Shown one piece after another: positions 60,913 through 64,000 of a DNA stretch of 64,000 bases. Within the stretch, counting starts at the first letter, position 1; the number at the start of each line of letters is the position of its first letter. A program made the translations under genes and the position numbers. The notes beneath the pieces were generated by a model. The model made no database searches, had not been told where the DNA came from, and worked only from the letters and a program-made list of their open reading frames with translations. This DNA comes from Planctomycetota bacterium (GTDB taxonomy: Bacteria > Planctomycetota > MHYJ01 > WSZJ01 > JACPWG01): contig JACPWG010000067.1 in NCBI GenBank assembly GCA_016197205.1, forward strand, positions 1 through 64,000, given 5' to 3'.

Positions 60913-61389
60913 ATGAAGAAGCCGGACCCGAAAAAAGAGGCCGCTCGCGAAGCGGCGCCCAAGGGTGGAGGCAACCACGACGCTCCCCACCCGACGACCC
61001 GCGCATCGGCGATCAGCAAGGACGACTTGGAGCGTTTCCGCCGACTGCTCCTGACCCGCCGCGAGCTCCTGCACGGCAACGTGAACCAGATGGAGAACGA
61101 GGCGCTGCATCGCAATCGGCAGGACTCCTCCGGCGACCTTTCCTCCATGCCGATCCATATCGCCGACCTCGGCACGGACAATTTCGAACAGGAGTTCACC
61201 CTCGGCCTCATCGAATCCGAGGAAGAGGAGTTGCGCGAGATCGAAGAGGCGCTCGGGCGCATCGACGCCGGGGGGTACGGCGATTGCGAAACGTGCGCGA
61301 AGCCGATCACCCGCGAACGCCTCCGCGCCATCCCGTACGCCCGCCTCTGCATCGAGTGCAAGAAGAAACAGGAAGAGGTGGAGGAGTAG
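60913..61389 (+). CDS. DksA/TraR-family zinc-finger protein
   Basis: 158 residues. A charged N-terminal tail, a coiled-coil region (DDLERFRRLLLTRRELLHGNVNQMENEAL in parts), ELREIEEALGRIDAGGYGDCETCAKPI and ARLCIECKKKQEE: the C4 zinc finger of DksA-like proteins (Cys-x2-Cys ... Cys-x2-Cys). Such proteins enter the RNA polymerase secondary channel and modulate rRNA and ribosomal-protein promoters with ppGpp, though short homologues may have other roles. ATG 60913 is used; ribosome site is weak. It lies directly behind the S10 operon segment. Confidence 0.9.
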   Translation: MKKPDPKKEAAREAAPKGGGNHDAPHPTTRASAISKDDLERFRRLLLTRRELLHGNVNQMENEALHRNRQDSSGDLSSMPIHIADLGTDNFEQEFTLGLIESEEEELREIEEALGRIDAGGYGDCETCAKPITRERLRAIPYARLCIECKKKQEEVEE

Positions 61390-61468
61390 CCGGGAGCTTG
61401 CCGGCTCCTCGCCCTTGCTCCCGAAGCCGTTCCGTCGGACGCGCATCGCGTACCTGAAGCCGATCGTC

Positions 61469-61500
61469 ACAAGGGCCGGGACTTGCCTCCCGGCCCTTGT
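61469..61500 (+). terminator. Hairpin after the DksA-like gene
   Basis: ACAAGGGCCGGGA (61469-61481) pairs perfectly with TCCCGGCCCTTGT (61488-61500) around a six-base loop. A strong 13-pair stem with only TT after it, placed between dksA-like and lspA. Probably a terminator or processing site. Confidence 0.6.
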
Positions 61501-61570
61501 TGCATCCTGGAAGTCGGACGGGCGTCCACCGGCTGACCGTCGCGGAGAAGGCCCCAGGAGAGAGTCCGAA

Positions 61571-62101
61571 ATGCGCCGCCACCGTCTGCTCTTCGCCGCC
61601 TGCGCTCTGGTCGGCGCCGCGCTCGACCTGGTCACCAAGGAGGCCGTGTTCCGCCACTTTCGCAGCTCCGGCGCGGAGGCCGTCGAGATCATCCAGGATT
61701 GCGTTCGATTCACGCCCGCCTCGAACACCGGCGTGATCTGGGGCCTCTTCCCGGGCAAGAACCCCATCTTCACCGGCCTCTCCTGTCTGGCCGTGCCGGT
61801 GATCCTGGCGATCTATTTCAGCCTCCGCAAGACGACCCTGGCCTCCTCCATCGGCTTGGGCTGCGTGCTCGCCGGCACGCTCGGCAACCTCTACGACCGC
61901 ATCTTTCACGAGTCGGTCCGGGACTTCATCGACGTCTGCGCGATCCACTGGCCGGTCTTCAACGTCGCCGACGCGTGCATCTGCGTAGGCGCGGGGCTCT
62001 TCGCGCTGGAGATCCTCCTCCAGCGGGAGGAAGAGACCGCCCCGGATCCGAACCGGACCGCCCCGCCTCCGCCCCCACCCCCGCCCGCCGCCGGCGCCTA
62101 G
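61571..62101 (+). CDS. lspA: Lipoprotein signal peptidase II
   Basis: 176 residues. Four membrane helices and the aspartic-protease motifs of LspA: DLVTKEAVF in helix 1, NTGVIWGLF, GTLGNLYDRIF (first catalytic Asp), VRDFIDV and FNVADACICVG (second catalytic Asp). It removes the signal peptide of diacylglyceryl-modified lipoproteins in the inner membrane. Pro-rich tail of about 15 residues. Start ATG 61571 with AGGAGAG upstream; the longer frame has no membrane topology logic. A lipoprotein gene lies convergently next to it. Confidence 0.94.
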   Translation: MRRHRLLFAACALVGAALDLVTKEAVFRHFRSSGAEAVEIIQDCVRFTPASNTGVIWGLFPGKNPIFTGLSCLAVPVILAIYFSLRKTTLASSIGLGCVLAGTLGNLYDRIFHESVRDFIDVCAIHWPVFNVADACICVGAGLFALEILLQREEETAPDPNRTAPPPPPPPPAAGA

Positions 62102-62155
62102 CGCCCGCGAAAAAAAAAGTATGTGCCTCCGGCAGGGGCCTCCCGCGGGCTTTTC
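62102..62155. terminator. Possible bidirectional terminator
   Basis: GCCCGCG with an A-run at 62104-62118 and CGCGGGC followed by TTTT at 62144-62154 can pair, between convergent lspA and the lipoprotein gene. Long loop, so only moderately convincing. Confidence 0.4.
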
Positions 62156-62172
62156 GTCCCCCCCCCCCGGCG

Positions 62173-62463
62173 TCACCTCCAGACCAGCTGGGTGCCGTCA
62201 TACGCGCAATAGGCATCGTCGCGCTGGAACTCCCGATAGCATGCCGGGCAGTACTTCACCTTCCCGACCTCATGCCCGATGACCGCGCCGGTCACCGCAC
62301 CCGCGGCCGCTCCGATCGCCGCCCCCTTCCAGCCCCCGGCCAGCCCGCCGATCAACGCCCCGCCGCCGCCGCCGATCAGCGCGCCCTGACCCGTCGAGGA
62401 CGTGCAGCCCGCAAAACTGGAGCAGGCGAAAAGGACCAGCCCGATCGCAACCTGTCTTCGCAT
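62173..62463 (-). CDS. Glycine-zipper lipoprotein with C-terminal zinc ribbon-like end
   Basis: 96 residues. Lipobox FAGC at the end of a hydrophobic signal (AIGLVLFACSSFAGC), then two glycine-zipper helices (GALIGGGGGALIGGLAGG, GAAIGAAAGAVTGAVIGH), then a Cys-x2-Cys...Cys end (YCPACYREFQRDDAYCAYDG). Glycine-zipper lipoproteins insert in or associate with the envelope; the zinc-knuckle tail is unusual. ATG 62463 was chosen because of GGAAGGAGGG upstream. Function unknown. Confidence 0.82.
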   Translation of the reverse strand: MRRQVAIGLVLFACSSFAGCTSSTGQGALIGGGGGALIGGLAGGWKGAAIGAAAGAVTGAVIGHEVGKVKYCPACYREFQRDDAYCAYDGTQLVWR

Positions 62464-62521
62464 CGCAGTCCCTCCTTCCGGGATGATGGTGGCCCCCTGC
62501 CGGTGATGTCCGTCAGGAATG

Positions 62522-62550
62522 AGTTTACCCCGGCCGATGGCCCGCGTCAA
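62522..62550 (-). promoter_or_regulatory. Putative promoter of the lipoprotein gene
   Basis: Minus strand TTGACG (62545-62550) and TAAACT (62522-62527), spacer 17, about 60 bases before the ATG. Confidence 0.65.
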
Positions 62551-62593
62551 CCCGATCGCTCAGCACCTTCAGGGGGGGTGCCCCGCTCGGGTG

Positions 62594-62736
62594 GTGCAGG
62601 ACTTCCGCCCCGCACCCGCTCGCGCACGGGCGGTCGGAAGCGGCTCCCGGCTTTCCCGTGGAGCCGTGCCCGCACGCCACCGGCTTGAAGACCTCCACCC
62701 TGGTCGTCCCGTCGGTGCAGGGCGGAAGCCCTGCAC
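62594..62736. repeat. Pair of GTGCAGG hairpins
   Basis: GTGCAGGACTTCCGCCCCGCAC (62594-62615) and GTGCAGGGCGGAAGCCCTGCAC (62715-62736) are inverted relative to each other. Single relatives at 34696-34717 and 40023-40044. The last is followed by GGGCCCG like an A-element end. Confidence 0.7.
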
Positions 62737-62791
62737 CACAAGGGCCCGTGGCAGGCGAAGGAGAGAACCGGGAAGCGCACCGCTTTCCGCG

Positions 62792-62998
62792 CTCAGTACC
62801 GCTCCACGGAAGTCTGTGGCCCATAGCCGAAGGCAAGTTCGGCCGCCCGCGAGGCGCGCGAGCGAGACGTAGGAACGGAGAACTACGTCGAGCGAGCGCA
62901 ACGGCCTGCGCCCCGAAGCGCCGCAGCGCGAAGGGGGGAGGCAGGCGGCCGAATTCGCCGAGGAAATCGGTCACCCAATTCCGTGGGGCGGTACTCAG
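62792..62998 (-). repeat. B element copy 4
   Basis: 207 bases. Left end CTCAGTACCGCTCCACGGAA, right end TTCCGTGGGGCGGTACTCAG. Carries about 35 extra bases near 62905-62945 (CCTGCGCCCCGAAGCGCCGC) compared with copy 3. Same orientation as copy 3. The rest of 62551-63057 holds no gene. Confidence 0.85.
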
Positions 62999-63057
62999 GG
63001 AGCCGCCACAGGCGCGTGCGATGGCCCCCTCCCCTTACCATCGACCACGAGAGCGCC

Positions 63058-64000
63058 CTACTGGAGCTCCGACGCAGGGCCGTTCGCGGGCGCCGGCTCC
63101 CCACCCGCGGAGGCCTCCTTCTGCGCTTCCACCACGGCCGGAGCGGGCGCGAGTCCCCGCAGGAGTCCGAGGTGGACTCCGATGGCCACGCCGGTCCCCG
63201 TCAGGGCCAGCTCAACGACGCGCGCCACCACCGTGTAGGCGAGTCCCTCCGGGTCGGTCAGGCCCAGCAAGCGGAAAATGAAAAGGAAGCCCCCCTCGTA
63301 GAGACCGACCCCGCCGGGCGTGAACTGCAGCGCCATGATAAGCTGGGTGAGGACGAAAAACACCCCGAGCGTGGAGAAAGCGAAGGTTTTTGCGCCGGGC
63401 ACCCACGCGAAGAAGGCCAAGGGGCGCAGGAAGACGAGCGTGAGCGAGGCGAACATGAGGAGGTGGGAGAGCAGGGTGGCGGGCAGGCGCCGGACGAACG
63501 CCTCGTGAATGAGGTCCTCCATGTCCGAGGCGGCGACGGCGGCTCGGGAAAAAAAAGCCGGTCGCCACCAGCCGCGCTCGGCGAACCAAGACAAGAGGCG
63601 CGCGCTCCAGCGGGCTCGCGCCAGGAAGGACCAAAGGAGCGCCCCCAGCGCCGCGCCCACCAGGAGGTCGAAGGCGACCAGGAAGACGAGGAGCGGGGTC
63701 CCGAGTCGCGCGCCGTAGAGCAGGACCGCCGCTCCCGAACCCAGCCAGCAGTATGCGAGGAAGGCGGACAGCTCCTGGAACTTGTGCACGAGAATCGTGC
63801 CGAGCACTCGTCGCTTCGGGAGTTTTCGGCGGGCGGCCACGTAGAACATCCGGATGGGCTCGCCTCCGAGGTACATCGAGGGCGTGAGGAAGGCCATCGC
63901 GAAGCCCATGAACATGGCGTTCACGAGCACGGGGAAGGGGACCTTGTCCCCCGCCGACCGGAGCAGGATCCCCCAAGCGACGGTCTGCAGGAGGAGGATG
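63058..64000 (-). CDS. UPF0104/flippase-like integral membrane protein (partial, runs off the window)
   Basis: At least 313 residues, with the N-terminus beyond base 64000 (the frame remains open to the edge: LLLQTVAWGILLRSAGDK precedes the first in-window GTG). Seven or more membrane helices; GGEPIRMFYVAARR, LVHKFQELSAFL, LQFTPGGVGLYEGGFLFIF and ARVVELALTG are the conserved stretches of the lysylphosphatidylglycerol synthase membrane domain/UPF0104 (AglD2-like) family, where E-x-x-x-x-x-G-x-G-x-x-E-type loops are typical. Probably moves a lipid-linked substrate across the inner membrane. Ala/Pro/Glu-rich cytoplasmic tail. Confidence 0.85.
   Translation of the reverse strand, partial: ILLLQTVAWGILLRSAGDKVPFPVLVNAMFMGFAMAFLTPSMYLGGEPIRMFYVAARRKLPKRRVLGTILVHKFQELSAFLAYCWLGSGAAVLLYGARLGTPLLVFLVAFDLLVGAALGALLWSFLARARWSARLLSWFAERGWWRPAFFSRAAVAASDMEDLIHEAFVRRLPATLLSHLLMFASLTLVFLRPLAFFAWVPGAKTFAFSTLGVFFVLTQLIMALQFTPGGVGLYEGGFLFIFRLLGLTDPEGLAYTVVARVVELALTGTGVAIGVHLGLLRGLAPAPAVVEAQKEASAGGEPAPANGPASELQ

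Noticed and set aside
1..64000. rRNA genes, prophage or a large integrated island
   Set aside because: No 16S/23S/5S segments, no phage structural genes and no integrase were seen; tRNA-Sec is not flanked by an attachment-site duplication I could find.

Overview
The window is 64 kb of very GC-rich bacterial DNA with a Gram-negative, double-membrane style gene content (outer-membrane YaiO barrel, lipoprotein signal peptidase, type IV pilus/type II secretion parts). A planctomycete or related deep-branching lineage is my best guess, from the high GC, the wealth of hybrid kinases, a prepilin carrying a DDNGNGLIDEG-type insert, and a rearranged S10 ribosomal operon; the sequence alone does not prove this. 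Clear sigma70-type promoters (TTGAC-n16-18-TATAAT-like) are visible in front of fusA, the S10 operon, tRNA-Sec and several other genes.

Layout. 0.4-18.2 kb: a signalling region with three large histidine kinases, receiver proteins, a GGDEF diguanylate cyclase with an intact I-site, and, embedded in it at 7.1-9.4 kb, a pilV/pilW/pilX-like pseudopilin set. 19.1-24.9 kb: more of the same secretion/pilus machine (GspK-like protein with a LamG-like domain and no N-terminal helix, a secreted partner, and a GspE/PilB ATPase fused to zinc ribbons and a dead receiver). 24.9-30.5 kb: an LtaS-like phosphoglycerol transferase, a receiver-kinase-receiver hybrid and an Hpt-REC-REC protein. 30.7-36.3 kb: an exopolysaccharide-type operon (HEAT membrane protein, PgaC-like glycosyltransferase, membrane-anchored dual-specificity phosphatase, TPR-YaiO outer-membrane barrel). 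36.3-43 kb: queC, acyl-CoA dehydrogenase, small unknown genes, a Phd antitoxin with a nonsense-mutated RelE toxin, selenocysteine tRNA, two membrane-anchored Ig-like proteins. 43.4-50.9 kb: an S41 protease and three paralogous secreted proteins, interrupted by a 2.66-kb insertion sequence. 51-62.5 kb: NTF2-like protein, fusA, an Rpn-type nuclease, and an S10 operon segment rpsJ-rplD-rplW-rplB-rpsS-rplV-rpsC-rplP-rpmC that lacks rplC and stops before rpsQ; then dksA-like, lspA and a glycine-zipper lipoprotein. The right edge cuts through a UPF0104/flippase-like membrane protein.

The intergenic DNA is as distinctive as the genes. At least four families of short non-coding elements with terminal inverted repeats are dispersed through the window (called A, B, C and K here), along with short hairpin repeats. 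They nest in each other: a K element and the insertion sequence have both entered the same few bases at the middle of two different A elements, a B element supplies the end of the glycosyltransferase gene, and a K element abuts the truncated 5' end of the gspK-like gene. A c-di-GMP enzyme, many receivers, a pilus/secretion ATPase and an exopolysaccharide operon together suggest a surface-attachment/biofilm programme under phosphorelay control, which is inference from neighbourhood.
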